A stretch of DNA of 64,000 nucleotides from Flagellimonas myxillae (GTDB lineage: Bacteria; Bacteroidota; Bacteroidia; Flavobacteriales; Flavobacteriaceae): NCBI RefSeq assembly GCF_023502235.1, contig NZ_JAMFLY010000001.1, positions 1,178,001-1,242,000 on the forward strand. The letters are read 5' to 3'. The notes under the pieces were generated by a model. The model did no database searches and was not told the origin of the DNA. It saw only the letters and a program-made list of their open reading frames with translations. Both the position numbers and the translations under genes were made by a program. How positions within the stretch are numbered: the stretch's first letter is position 1; the number at the start of each line of letters is the position of its first letter. Shown piece by piece: positions 18,325 through 27,074 of the stretch.

Positions 18325-18358
18325 AAAAGAGCCTTGCCACTTGGGTCAAGACTCTTTT
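18325..18358. terminator. bidirectional hairpin terminator
   Basis: AAAAGAGCCTTG (18325-18336) pairs with CAAGACTCTTTT (18347-18358), with one mismatch and a 10-base loop. T-runs flank it on both strands, as expected between the convergent menB and serine hydrolase genes. Confidence 0.65.
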
Positions 18359-18503
18359 ACGAGAACACTATATGAAAATGAAAAAATTTACTTTCTTAAT
18401 TAATACATGGTAAATGTACCACCAGTGTTCCCGTAAATGAAATTATTGTTGTGAAGTACGCTTTTGTTGTGGTTTGCCGTCTTTTTTGGGATATCTGCTC
18501 GAT

Positions 18504-19838
18504 TTAAGGTACACTTTTCACGACAGCGGACAGGAATCCATTCACATCAAATTCAGGCTCTTCGGCCAATCCTGTGCGCACAACCACCAAATCCTTGGAA
18601 GGAATCACGAACACATACTGCCCTTGATAGCCATTGCAGGAAAACAGATCCTTGGGTACATCCGGGTATTTGCCCCCAGCGTTTAACCAAAAATGTGCCC
18701 CGTATTGTTCTTCGGAATCTTCAGTCGGGGTAACAATGTAATCCACCCAGGCTTCGTTAAAAATGCGTTCACCGTTCCACATGCCCCTATCTAGATATAG
18801 TTGCCCAAATCGACCCCAATCCCTGGTACTTGCCCACGAATAGGAGGAGCCTACGTAGTTACCTGCAATATCTGCCTCCAGAACCATGGAGTGCATCCCA
18901 ATTTTGTCGATAAACGAGGTGTACGGGAAATCCAGGTATTCTTGATGTGATCTAAACTGTTGGCGTAAAATTCCGGATAGCAGGTTGGAAGTCCCAGAGG
19001 AGTAGTTCCAAATTTCTGTGGGTTGTGCCACCAAAGGTTTCTCCCGTTGCAAGGAGGTCATATCACTTTCAAGAAACAACATACGGGTTACATCCGAAAT
19101 TTTGGAATAATCCTCATCCCATTCCAAACCACTTTGCATGCGCAAAAGGTGGTTCAGGGTTATTTGTTTTCGCTCATCATTTTCCCATTCAGTGATCGGT
19201 GCCGGCCAATTCACATCCACTTTTCCTTGATGTTCCAATACCCCATAGCAAGTCGCCATCACACTTTTGGTCATGGACCAACCTAAAATGGGGGTGTCTT
19301 TGTCAAATCCATCAACATATTTTTCCGCAATCAAATGTCCTTTATACAGGATCAATAGAGTTCTTGTTTTCTGGATTTCGGCATTTCCAAAAGCCATGGC
19401 CATGGCCTTATCAAGTTGGTCTTGGTTTACTTCGGAAAGAATCGTGTCACTTGGTGCAGCCTGCCCATAAGGATATGGAATGGTATCCTTGGTAATTGTG
19501 CGATTGGGTTTAAGCTTAAAACTTTCTGAGTCGTAATCATCATTGACAAGCACCGTTCCCAATCCTTGTCGATACACTGCGGTGCGTTCCATTAGCCCAT
19601 AAACGGTTGAAGAAGCTGATTTTTCTTGCTGGTCGACCTCGGTATCTGCCAATTCAATTAGCGGAACATTATTGTCGTTTTGTGTGATGGAAGCCGCGGC
19701 ACGTTCTGCCACAAATACCCCGGAAGCCATATTCTTTGAAGCATAGCCGGAAATGATGGTGAGTTTCGGGTAATTGAGATAGATGACCACTCCAATAATC
19801 AAGAGTAGTAATAGTAAGATGCGTTTAAGTAGTTTCAT
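18504..19838 (-). CDS. membrane-anchored serine hydrolase, class C beta-lactamase fold
   Basis: 444 residues from the ATG at 19838. The longer frame to 19910 would precede the hydrophobic anchor with 24 unlikely residues and overlap the pirin gene. An N-terminal helix (about 5-22) anchors it. The SxxK catalytic motif is S188-M-T-K191 (GWSMTKSVMATCYG), followed by a Y-containing motif in WNYSSGTSNLLSG. It belongs to the esterase/beta-lactamase family (PF00144-like), which includes D-amino peptidases, esterases and PBP-like proteins; resistance activity should not be assumed. It is divergent from the pirin gene. Confidence 0.82.
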   Translation of the reverse strand: MKLLKRILLLLLLIIGVVIYLNYPKLTIISGYASKNMASGVFVAERAAASITQNDNNVPLIELADTEVDQQEKSASSTVYGLMERTAVYRQGLGTVLVNDDYDSESFKLKPNRTITKDTIPYPYGQAAPSDTILSEVNQDQLDKAMAMAFGNAEIQKTRTLLILYKGHLIAEKYVDGFDKDTPILGWSMTKSVMATCYGVLEHQGKVDVNWPAPITEWENDERKQITLNHLLRMQSGLEWDEDYSKISDVTRMLFLESDMTSLQREKPLVAQPTEIWNYSSGTSNLLSGILRQQFRSHQEYLDFPYTSFIDKIGMHSMVLEADIAGNYVGSSYSWASTRDWGRFGQLYLDRGMWNGERIFNEAWVDYIVTPTEDSEEQYGAHFWLNAGGKYPDVPKDLFSCNGYQGQYVFVIPSKDLVVVRTGLAEEPEFDVNGFLSAVVKSVP

Positions 19839-19887
19839 GGAATAAGATTTATCGTAATTTAAGGGTACTAAATATAAACATTTAGCT

Positions 19888-20769
19888 ATGTCCAACATAG
19901 GAATGATCATAGAAGAACGCAGTCGTGATATTGGCGACTTTTTGGTAGGTAGACTAATTCCCTTCCGAAAAAAGAGAATGATAGGCCCCTTTATTTTTAT
20001 AGATCATATGGGGCCAACAACCTTAGGCCCAACCAAGTATATGGATGTAGATCAACATCCGCATATAGGGCTTTCCACTTTGACTTACCTCTTCGAAGGA
20101 GAAGTTATGCATCGGGACAGTTTAGGGACGGAACAGTTGATCAAACCAGGTTCTGTAAATTGGATGACGGCCGGTAGCGGGGTTTCCCATACCGAAAGAA
20201 CCCCGGATAGTTTGCGAAATGGAAAAATGTTTCGGGCCCAAGGGTACCAGATTTGGGTGGCCTTACCTAAAAATTTGGAAGAGATGGACCCTTCGTTTCA
20301 TCACACCCCTGCTGAAGAATTGCCTAGGTGGGTGGAAAACGGTGCCCAATTTACCTTGGTTGCCGGTGAGGGGTATGGGAAAAAGTCCCCGGTTCCAACC
20401 TATTCCCCACTTTTTATGGTGGAAATAATATCCGAAGAGGAATTTCAGCTTGAAGTGAATGGCAAGCTTAAAGGAGAGATTGGCATTTGTATCGATAAGG
20501 GAAGTATTGAAGCTTGTGGGGAACATGTTGAAAAGGGAAATATCGTGGTGAGCAAGGTGGAAGATACTTGTAACATCCAAGTTAATGCAGGTTCGCATCT
20601 ATTATTGTTCGGTGGGGAGCCGTTTCCGGAGGATCGTCATATTTACTGGAATTTTGTGTCTTCGAAGAAGGAAAAGATTGAAAAGGCTAAAACCAAGTGG
20701 GCGGATAAAACCTTTCCCATGATGGAAAATGACAACACCTACGTTCCGCTTCCGCCGCAAAGATTTTAG
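19888..20769 (+). CDS. pirin family protein
   Basis: 293 residues. A bicupin with the pirin N-terminal signature: IGPFIFIDHMGP, DQHPHIGLSTLTYLFEGEVMHRDSLG and VNWMTAGSGVSHTERTP. The metal-binding His residues are in HPHIG and the later His/Glu positions. The C-terminal cupin includes LLLFGGEPFPEDRHIYWNFVSS, typical of the pirin C-terminal domain. Bacterial pirins are cytosolic Fe proteins; some have quercetinase activity and others regulate metabolism. The start at 19888 sits 49 bp from the divergent serine hydrolase start. Confidence 0.9.
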   Translation: MSNIGMIIEERSRDIGDFLVGRLIPFRKKRMIGPFIFIDHMGPTTLGPTKYMDVDQHPHIGLSTLTYLFEGEVMHRDSLGTEQLIKPGSVNWMTAGSGVSHTERTPDSLRNGKMFRAQGYQIWVALPKNLEEMDPSFHHTPAEELPRWVENGAQFTLVAGEGYGKKSPVPTYSPLFMVEIISEEEFQLEVNGKLKGEIGICIDKGSIEACGEHVEKGNIVVSKVEDTCNIQVNAGSHLLLFGGEPFPEDRHIYWNFVSSKKEKIEKAKTKWADKTFPMMENDNTYVPLPPQRF

Positions 20770-20796
20770 GATTATGTACTTTAGTTAGGCCGTTAT

Positions 20797-21231
20797 ATGG
20801 AATCCCTCGGAAAAATATGGTTATGTATGTGTGCTTTGGCGGCTTGTGCCCAACCCCAACCACCGGAAGTTTCCCAGCCCAAATATGAATGGATTGCCCT
20901 GGAGGTCACGGCTTCCGCCTACAATTCAGTTCCTTGGCAAACCAAGAAAGAGCACCCCAATATAGCTGCCTGGGGCGATACCCTCAAGCCTGGGATGAAG
21001 ACTATAGCGGTTTCAAGGGATTTGTTGAAAATGGGACTTAGTCACAATACCAAAGTACTAATCGATACATTTCCGGATACCTTTTATGTAAAGGACAAAA
21101 TGAACCGCAGATGGAAAAACCGAATTGATATTTACATGGGGAACGACATCAAACAAGCTAGGGAATGGGGCAAACGACAATTGCAAATCTGCTATCCCGT
21201 ACCCATAGATTCATCACTTACAAATAACTAA
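20797..21231 (+). CDS. 3D-domain lipoprotein, murein-hydrolase related
   Basis: 144 residues. A short signal with a Cys-containing end (MCALAACAQ) suggests lipid modification. The body is a 3D (Asp-Asp-Asp) domain with a double-psi beta-barrel pattern: VTASAYNSVPWQT, AAWGDTLKPGMKTIAVSRDL, KVLIDTFPDTFYVKDKM, RIDIYMGNDIKQAREWGKR. The fold is shared with the catalytic part of MltA and with RlpA-like proteins, so a role in peptidoglycan binding or cleavage is likely. It is the first of three closely spaced genes with an amidase (7 bp on) and an M14 peptidase. Confidence 0.8.
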   Translation: MESLGKIWLCMCALAACAQPQPPEVSQPKYEWIALEVTASAYNSVPWQTKKEHPNIAAWGDTLKPGMKTIAVSRDLLKMGLSHNTKVLIDTFPDTFYVKDKMNRRWKNRIDIYMGNDIKQAREWGKRQLQICYPVPIDSSLTNN

Positions 21232-21237
21232 CACACT

Positions 21238-21900
21238 ATGAAAAAAATCTCATGGATATTCTTTTCAACCCTTTTCATCTGCTCTTGCTCTGTTCAAAAA
21301 GAAATTGTGGACAAACCCATTGTATTTGACGCACAGCGTTTCGGGCTTACCATGGAATATCTTTCCCAGAGGTACAATCTAAATTGGGAAACTCCCCAAA
21401 TCACTCCGAAAATAATTGTGTTGCATTGGACGGCAATCCCTGACTTGAAAAAATCCTTCGAAGCTTTTGAAAAGCCCACCTTACCAGATTGGCGCCCGGA
21501 TATTAAAGGTGTAAGCGGACTTAACGTCTCAGCGCATTTTTTGGTAGATCAAGACGGAACCATTTATAGGTTAATGGACGAAACCACCATGGCCCGGCAT
21601 GTAATTGGTCTTAACCATTGCGCTATTGGAATTGAAAATGTCGGGGGTACCAAGGAGACTCCCTTGACCAGGGCGCAGCTAAAAGCAAATATTTTTCTTG
21701 TGGATTATTTGGCCTCCAAATACAATATCGAATATGTTATTGGTCACCAGGAGTATACCCAATTTGAAGGGCATCCACTTTGGTTGGAGGTTGATGATGG
21801 TTATCGGACCAAAAAGACAGACCCAGGAATGGATTTCATGAATAAAGTGCGAAAGGCCACAAAAAAATTTAATTTTAAGCCCGTACCTACAAATCAATAA
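21238..21900 (+). CDS. N-acetylmuramoyl-L-alanine amidase, Amidase_2/PGRP fold, lipoprotein
   Basis: 220 residues. Lipobox in FICSC. The amidase fold shows zinc-ligand motifs: IIVLHWTAIP (first His), a middle region VSAHFLVDQDGTIYRLM and NHCAIGIENVG, and TDPGMDF at the C-terminus, where a Cys/Asp/His ligand usually sits. YVIGHQEY supplies a further His. The enzyme should cut the bond between MurNAc and L-Ala of the stem peptide in the periplasm. It is flanked on the same strand by the 3D-domain gene (7 bp) and the M14 peptidase gene (1 bp gap), so the three probably act on cell-wall fragments. Confidence 0.88.
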   Translation: MKKISWIFFSTLFICSCSVQKEIVDKPIVFDAQRFGLTMEYLSQRYNLNWETPQITPKIIVLHWTAIPDLKKSFEAFEKPTLPDWRPDIKGVSGLNVSAHFLVDQDGTIYRLMDETTMARHVIGLNHCAIGIENVGGTKETPLTRAQLKANIFLVDYLASKYNIEYVIGHQEYTQFEGHPLWLEVDDGYRTKKTDPGMDFMNKVRKATKKFNFKPVPTNQ

Positions 21901-21901
21901 T

Positions 21902-23353
21902 ATGCAGCATACAGTCACCGCTCTTTTTTTTGGCCTCTTGTTCTCCACCTGTTTGGCCCAGGAAACCCTTACCACAAAACTCTATGGTACCTATGGGACC
22001 TATAAAGAAACTTCTTTGGAAAAAAGAAGGATCAAACACCATCAAATACAACCTTTGATTCAAAAATTCGATGCCAACCCGAAATTTGAAGTTCGTAAGG
22101 TAGGGGAGTCCATTGAGGGTCGGGACCTGCATCTTATTAGTATAGGCTCAGGGGAACAAAATATTTTTCTTTGGTCACAGATGCATGGGGACGAACCCAC
22201 TGCAACCCAGGCCGTTTTCGATATTCTTAATTTTTTGGATGCCCCAGAATTTGAAAACGAAAAACAGGAAATCCTATCCAAGCTAAAATTGCATTTCCTG
22301 CCCATGTTGAATCCCGATGGGGCAGAAGTGTACCAACGTAGAAATGCACTTGGGATTGACATTAATAGGGATGCCCTACGTTTGCAATCCCCAGAAGGAA
22401 GGGTTTTAAAACGGATCAGGGACAGTCTGGATGCCAAATTTGGTTTCAATCTACATGACCAGAGCACATACTATAATGCCGAGCTAACGAATAAGCCCGC
22501 AACAATTTCCTATTTGGCAACGGCATACAACTATGAAAAGGACATCAATGAGGTGCGTTCCAATGCCATGAAAGTGATTGTGTTCATGAACAATATCATC
22601 CAGAACTATGCGCCAGGACAAGTGGGGCGCTATAGTGATGACTTTGAACCCCGTGCTTTTGGGGACAATATTGCCAAATGGGGAACAAGTCTTATTCTAA
22701 TTGAATCCGGTGGGTATGCCAACGATAGAGAAAAGCAGGAAATTAGGAAGTTGAACTATGTTTCCATTCTTTCCGCCCTGTATACAATCGCCATGGAGAA
22801 TTACAAGGATATTCCCATTGCCGATTATGAAAAGATACCCAAAAACGACCGCAAGCTCTTCGATCTAAAAATTGAAAACGTGACCTATAATCTTTTGGGA
22901 CGGGACTATATTTTGGATTTGGGGATTCTTCGCCAAGAAGTGGACTTGGAAGGGCATGAAGATTTCTATTTCAAAAGTATCATTATTGACCAAGGGGATT
23001 TGTCTACCTATTACGGTTATGAAACCTTCGATGCATCCGGGTACACCGTGGTCGCACCCAACGTGTTTCAAGGGGAAACCAAGAATCTTGGTGGCACAAC
23101 GGGAGCACTAAAAAATGGAGTTGCCTATCTATCTTCGCAGAATTTGGCTCCTGGGGCTTTTTCGAATGAACCCTTAAACCAGATTCAGCTTGGGTACCAG
23201 CTCCCGGATTTTAAACTGGCAGTGGGGCAAAACCCAACCTTCTTTTTGGCAAAGGAGGGGGCAATTACCCATGCCGTTATCAATGGGTTTTTACTGGATT
23301 TATCAAAGCCTGTAGCAGGCCAAAAATTTGGAAACGCCTTGATCTACCGTTAA
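21902..23353 (+). CDS. secreted M14 family zinc carboxypeptidase
   Basis: 483 residues with a signal peptide (about 1-20, ends CLAQ). M14 zinc motif HxxE is His95-Glu98 (WSQMHGDEPTA), followed by MLNPDGAEVYQRRNALGIDINRD, which carries the substrate carboxylate-binding Arg region, and FNLHDQS for the third ligand. The C-terminal ~180 residues are beta-rich and lack an obvious name. M14 enzymes of this context often trim murein peptides or short peptides. The start follows the amidase stop directly, indicating one operon. Confidence 0.88.
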   Translation: MQHTVTALFFGLLFSTCLAQETLTTKLYGTYGTYKETSLEKRRIKHHQIQPLIQKFDANPKFEVRKVGESIEGRDLHLISIGSGEQNIFLWSQMHGDEPTATQAVFDILNFLDAPEFENEKQEILSKLKLHFLPMLNPDGAEVYQRRNALGIDINRDALRLQSPEGRVLKRIRDSLDAKFGFNLHDQSTYYNAELTNKPATISYLATAYNYEKDINEVRSNAMKVIVFMNNIIQNYAPGQVGRYSDDFEPRAFGDNIAKWGTSLILIESGGYANDREKQEIRKLNYVSILSALYTIAMENYKDIPIADYEKIPKNDRKLFDLKIENVTYNLLGRDYILDLGILRQEVDLEGHEDFYFKSIIIDQGDLSTYYGYETFDASGYTVVAPNVFQGETKNLGGTTGALKNGVAYLSSQNLAPGAFSNEPLNQIQLGYQLPDFKLAVGQNPTFFLAKEGAITHAVINGFLLDLSKPVAGQKFGNALIYR

Positions 23354-23517
23354 TATCCAAATTGGATATTCATTTCGGTTCCATACCGGAGCAATACGAT
23401 CAGCATAATGAATAGTGTGCAGACGATCGAAGCGAACAGGGAAAGAACCATCCCTTTGAACCCTCTTGAAAATGGGCCTATCGCGCTATTTTTGATTATT
23501 TCTTTTACTACATCCAT
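23350..23517 (-). CDS. small single-pass membrane protein
   Basis: 55 residues from the ATG at 23517; a longer frame to 23565 adds 16 residues of no clear value. A basic amphipathic start (MDVVKEIIKNSAIGPFSRGFKG) is followed by one transmembrane helix (about 25-45; SLFASIVCTLFIMLIVLL). The stop overlaps the convergent M14 peptidase gene by 4 bp. No family recognised; it may be a small inner-membrane protein. Confidence 0.5.
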   Translation of the reverse strand: MDVVKEIIKNSAIGPFSRGFKGMVLSLFASIVCTLFIMLIVLLRYGTEMNIQFGY

Positions 23518-23682
23518 GACATTGAGTTTGAGTTGAACTTTTTTTACATAGTTATTGGGATGCAATTAGTTGTTGTCTGTATAAATAGAACAACTGTTGG
23601 TCTAAAAACCCTACTTTGGGTACAATGACCGCATTGAAATTCCTACCTTGAATGCTTCAAAAACAAGACAAATAAGAATAAA

Positions 23683-24279
23683 ATGAAAAAATGTAGCTTG
23701 ATTTTAGTGCTTCTGGCAATCGTTCAATTGGGAAATGCCCAGGAAACCAGCCTTTTTAATGGCAAAAACCTAGATGGATGGATCAATCACGGGGAAGAAA
23801 AATGGTACGTTGAAGATGGCCTTTTGGTTTGTGAGAGTGGCCCTAAAGCACTATACGGTTATTTAAGTACCGATAAAAACTACAAGAATTTTGAGCTAAC
23901 CCTTGAGTTTAAACAAGAAAATAATGGTAATAGCGGAGTCTTTATCCGGTCTACTTTTGAGGGCACAAAGGTTTCGGGCTGGCAGGTAGAGGTTGCTCCT
24001 CCCAATAAGCATACCGGTGGTATTTACGAATCTTATGGTCGCGGTTGGTTGATAAAGCCTGCACCCGAAAAAGAAGATGCCCTAAAAATGGGGGAGTGGA
24101 ATACCTTGAAAATTTTAGCTGATGGCCCTACCATTACCTCTTGGCTAAACGGGGTGCAAATGGTTCAGATCACCGATGACAAAATAGGCGCCGGTGAAGG
24201 TGCTATAGCCCTACAGATTCACGATGGGGGCGGAATCAAGGTAAAATGGAGAAATATTAAAGTAAAACCTTTGGACTAA
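23683..24279 (+). CDS. secreted 3-keto-disaccharide hydrolase domain (DUF1080) protein
   Basis: 198 residues. Signal peptide 1-20 (ends GNAQ), then one DUF1080 domain: SLFNGKNLDGWINHG, WYVEDGLLVCESG, FELTLEFKQENNGNSGVFIRSTFEG, GWQVEVAPPNKHTGGIYES, EWNTLKILADGPTITSWLNGVQMVQ, GAIALQIHDGGGIKVKWRNIKVKPL. The family is linked to hydrolysis of 3-keto-glycosides in the periplasm of polysaccharide-degrading bacteria. It converges on a second DUF1080 gene, 11 bp away, on the opposite strand. Confidence 0.9.
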   Translation: MKKCSLILVLLAIVQLGNAQETSLFNGKNLDGWINHGEEKWYVEDGLLVCESGPKALYGYLSTDKNYKNFELTLEFKQENNGNSGVFIRSTFEGTKVSGWQVEVAPPNKHTGGIYESYGRGWLIKPAPEKEDALKMGEWNTLKILADGPTITSWLNGVQMVQITDDKIGAGEGAIALQIHDGGGIKVKWRNIKVKPLD

Positions 24280-24290
24280 GGCCTTAGGAT

Positions 24291-25238
24291 TTACTCATAC
24301 TGAGTTGGCTTAACCAAGGTGATCTGCAGTTTTCGGAATTCTACCGGGCCGTGGTCACCTTGGATCATTATGGGACCTGGTTGCCACTCCCTACTATCCA
24401 GTGCGCCACCCGTTATTCCTGGGATGGTCTGATCACTGATCACCGTTTTTCCGTTGGCAACAATGGTCACTCTTCTTCCAATGAGGGTGATTTCATAGGT
24501 CTGCCATTCGTTTGCAGGTTTTGCTGCATTTTCGTTTGGCTCTATAAACCCGTAGATTCCTCCAAAATAGATGTCCGAAGGCTCAAGTCCAATATTGTCT
24601 GCAATCTGTACTTCGTATCTTCCACGTAAATAGATGCCGCTGTTGCTTCCCTCAGGATATCGAAATTCTGCCTTCAATTTAAAATCCAGAAATTTCTCGT
24701 CACTTATCAAATTAGCCCCCGATTTTGGGCTTGTAAGTATCCCATCTTTTATTACCCACTGGTTTTTCCCATCCGTATGCCATCCCTTAAGATCTTTTCC
24801 GTTAAAAAGGTCGATGGGTTCATCCCAATCTGGATTGGCATTATAAGGTAGGGGTGGGGATTTGGCACCGGTCCACTGGTGTACAGATCCATCGGTATAG
24901 GTCATGGTCCCACTAAGGGAATTCCCAGAAAGTTTCCCTTCAATTTTCATGTCCTGTCCTTCCGGTTCCCATTGTCTCGGAATACTAAAGGAAAAACCAT
25001 CGTCGGTTACTTGGATTTCCGAAATGGGTCGGGCACTACCGTTATAGGAAACATAGCGACCAATAAGCGTTGCAACTCCTGATTTTCTGACTTCCAGCCA
25101 AGAGGGCACCGTTTTTCCATTGAATTCCACTTCCAAATCCCATCGGCCTTCCAGAGGGTTTGCTTGTTGTGAAAATGCGAATGATGTAATGAATAGAACA
25201 ATACCTAGGCCTATATACCTTTTGAGGGTGAAAATCAT
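24291..25238 (-). CDS. secreted two-domain DUF1080 protein
   Basis: 315 residues with a signal peptide (about 1-24, ends FAFSQ). Residues about 27-125 form a beta-rich domain of lipocalin-like pattern (LEGRWDLEVEFNGKTVPSWLEV, GTMTYTDGSVHQWTG). Residues about 140-310 form a DUF1080 domain (DLFNGKDLKGWHTDGKNQWVIKDG, NSGIYLRGRYEVQI, GFIEPNENAAKPANEWQTYEITL, IMIQGDHGPVEFRKLQI). Its domain copy is not close in sequence to the neighbour at 23683, so this is a pair of family members rather than a recent duplication. Likely periplasmic glycoside processing. Confidence 0.88.
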   Translation of the reverse strand: MIFTLKRYIGLGIVLFITSFAFSQQANPLEGRWDLEVEFNGKTVPSWLEVRKSGVATLIGRYVSYNGSARPISEIQVTDDGFSFSIPRQWEPEGQDMKIEGKLSGNSLSGTMTYTDGSVHQWTGAKSPPLPYNANPDWDEPIDLFNGKDLKGWHTDGKNQWVIKDGILTSPKSGANLISDEKFLDFKLKAEFRYPEGSNSGIYLRGRYEVQIADNIGLEPSDIYFGGIYGFIEPNENAAKPANEWQTYEITLIGRRVTIVANGKTVISDQTIPGITGGALDSREWQPGPIMIQGDHGPVEFRKLQITLVKPTQYE

Positions 25239-25310
25239 GGTGTAAAAATTTAATTGCTGCGAAAGATACAGATAAATCAGAATTTGGAAACAGGGAGCTT
25301 TTTAAAAAGA

Positions 25311-26396
25311 TTATTCACATCCCCCTGTAAACCCAGTGGCACTAAATTCGGTCTGTACGGCACCTTGAAGCCCTCCATGGGTTAGCTGGATGACCAAGTT
25401 GTTGTCACCACTTCCATCCCGTTTTGGGGTACAGTATTCAAATAGGTAGTAGCTATTGGCCTGTTCCGATACCCGCTGGGAAATTTGGTTAAAGGTAGTT
25501 TCAAGTTCTTCCTTGTTCCCGGCGAATACGCTGGCGGTCCTTCCTATATCGGCCAATACATCAGCATCTATTTCTGCACCAAGACCAATGGTAAAGAAAG
25601 CAATATTTCGGTCCGCATCCGTCACGGCTTTTAATGCAGCTTCTTCTGTATATCTGGAGGCCTGATCTGTGCCATCGGTAAACAATACTATGGAGGCCGC
25701 TCCAATGATTCCATTTTCATTGTTGGCGCTTATCAGATCATCTGCTTTTTCTGTCACTTTGATAACGGCGCCATAAAGATCTGTCGAAGGGTCGTTGCTA
25801 ATATCTGCCGTAATCCCATCAATCGAAGCTACCAATTCTGAAGAAGAGGAAGTGGGTTCGTTCAACAGATGCAATTCGTCCTCACCGTCAAACCAATAGA
25901 TTGCCATTTTAAAAGATTCGGTTTCTGGGCTGGGCATCACATTATTGATAAAGCTCGTAGAGGCCGATTTAAGTTCATCCAAACTATTCTCTAGAACGCT
26001 GTTGCTCAAGTCCAAGACCAGTAAAGTGTTGTTATTGAACACTTGGGAGTTGGGGGAGATTCGCGCCAAGGATTCGGAGGAGGATATGGTATTGAAACAA
26101 TCATCGTTCCTGCCCTGTTCGTAAATGGTGAACTGACTTGCCGTCAAACCCGAGATTGGATTTCCCAATAAATCGGATACTCTAAAAAGAATGGAAACCT
26201 TTCCCGGTAAGCTGATAAACTGATTTTGTATGGAGAGCAGCAATTCGTTGTCCTCAAAACCCAAACAATCATCAGGTTCTTTTCCTTGGCCAAGTTCCCC
26301 ATGGTTGATATCGAAGCTAACATCGTCATCGGCATTGCCACAGGATACAAGAAGAATAGCAAATAAAAAAGAGAGGTATTTGAATGCAATTTTCAT
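25311..26396 (-). CDS. lipoprotein with von Willebrand factor A domain
   Basis: 361 residues from the ATG at 26396; the frame opens to 26432 but the signal peptide begins at MKIAFKYL. Lipobox LLVSC. A beta segment with an Ig-like look (residues about 50-100) is followed by a vWA domain with the MIDAS motif DLSNS (LLVLDLSNSVLEN) and IVLFTDGTDQ, so a divalent metal should bind there. Surface or periplasmic protein that likely binds another protein. The last residues include Cys pairs (YLFEYCTPK, GFTGGCE). No operon partner is evident; iorA starts 182 bp away on the opposite strand. Confidence 0.82.
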   Translation of the reverse strand: MKIAFKYLSFLFAILLVSCGNADDDVSFDINHGELGQGKEPDDCLGFEDNELLLSIQNQFISLPGKVSILFRVSDLLGNPISGLTASQFTIYEQGRNDDCFNTISSSESLARISPNSQVFNNNTLLVLDLSNSVLENSLDELKSASTSFINNVMPSPETESFKMAIYWFDGEDELHLLNEPTSSSSELVASIDGITADISNDPSTDLYGAVIKVTEKADDLISANNENGIIGAASIVLFTDGTDQASRYTEEAALKAVTDADRNIAFFTIGLGAEIDADVLADIGRTASVFAGNKEELETTFNQISQRVSEQANSYYLFEYCTPKRDGSGDNNLVIQLTHGGLQGAVQTEFSATGFTGGCE

Positions 26397-26578
26397 TTTC
26401 AAAAAGTTTGAGGTTCTGTTTGCTAAACGCATAAATAAGTTGAAAAGTATTCCCCATTTTCAGTTAAGCATTAAAGAAAAGTTAAAAACTAGGGGCCCTT
26501 GTTAAAAAAAGGTCAATCCAACCATTTTTTGGTAACTTCATCAGAAATCTTTCTGAATCAATCAATTCAATAACAACT

Positions 26579-27040
26579 ATGCCAACGTATCAAATTAAAG
26601 TAAATGGAGAGTCCAAAACGGTCGATGTTGCCGAGGACACTCCGGTATTGTGGGTGCTTAGGGACCATTTAGACCTAGTAGGCACCAAATATGGATGTGG
26701 AATTGGACAATGTGGTGCTTGCACGGTACACGTGGATGGGACTGCAATGCGAAGCTGTTCCCTCACCCTTGCCCAAATAGATGGTAAGTCCATTACCACC
26801 ATTGAAGGCCTGTCCGAAGACGGTATGCACCCTGTGCAACAGGCATGGAAAGAGGTGGATGTTCCACAATGTGGATATTGCCAAGCCGGTCAAATTATGA
26901 CGGCCAGCGCTTTCTTGGAGAACAATCCGAATCCGACCGAGGAGGAAGTGAAAAATGCCATGCACGGAAACATATGTCGCTGTGCATCCTATACCCGAAT
27001 CAAAAAAGCTGTAATGACCGCAGCGGACAACATGGGTTGA
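26579..27040 (+). CDS. iorA: 2Fe-2S subunit of an isoquinoline-1-oxidoreductase-type molybdenum hydroxylase
   Basis: 153 residues. Two 2Fe-2S clusters: plant-ferredoxin-type Cys40, Cys45, Cys48, Cys60 (KYGCGIGQCGACTV...RSC), and the helical-domain set Cys98, Cys101, Cys133, Cys135 (QCGYCQAGQ...ICRCASY). The subunit carries electrons from the molybdenum site of the partner to an acceptor. It is the first gene of a ten-gene same-strand cluster; the catalytic subunit follows after 34 bp. The substrate is not determined by sequence; IorAB-type enzymes hydroxylate aldehydes or N-heterocycles. Confidence 0.9.
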   Translation: MPTYQIKVNGESKTVDVAEDTPVLWVLRDHLDLVGTKYGCGIGQCGACTVHVDGTAMRSCSLTLAQIDGKSITTIEGLSEDGMHPVQQAWKEVDVPQCGYCQAGQIMTASAFLENNPNPTEEEVKNAMHGNICRCASYTRIKKAVMTAADNMG

Positions 27041-27074
27041 TTCCAACTTAAACCACACCTCTAAAAACAACAAA

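Larger units (their letters stand above)
18200..18503. other. intergenic region between convergent menB and serine hydrolase genes
   Basis: 304 bp with no credible gene. It contains the xxCAATG repeat tract (18208-18244) and the bidirectional hairpin terminator (18325-18358). The rest (18359-18503) shows nothing recognisable. Confidence 0.6.

Noticed and set aside
23683..25238. Recent duplication of the two DUF1080 genes
   Set aside because: Only the family pattern is shared; lengths, domain content and local residues differ widely.
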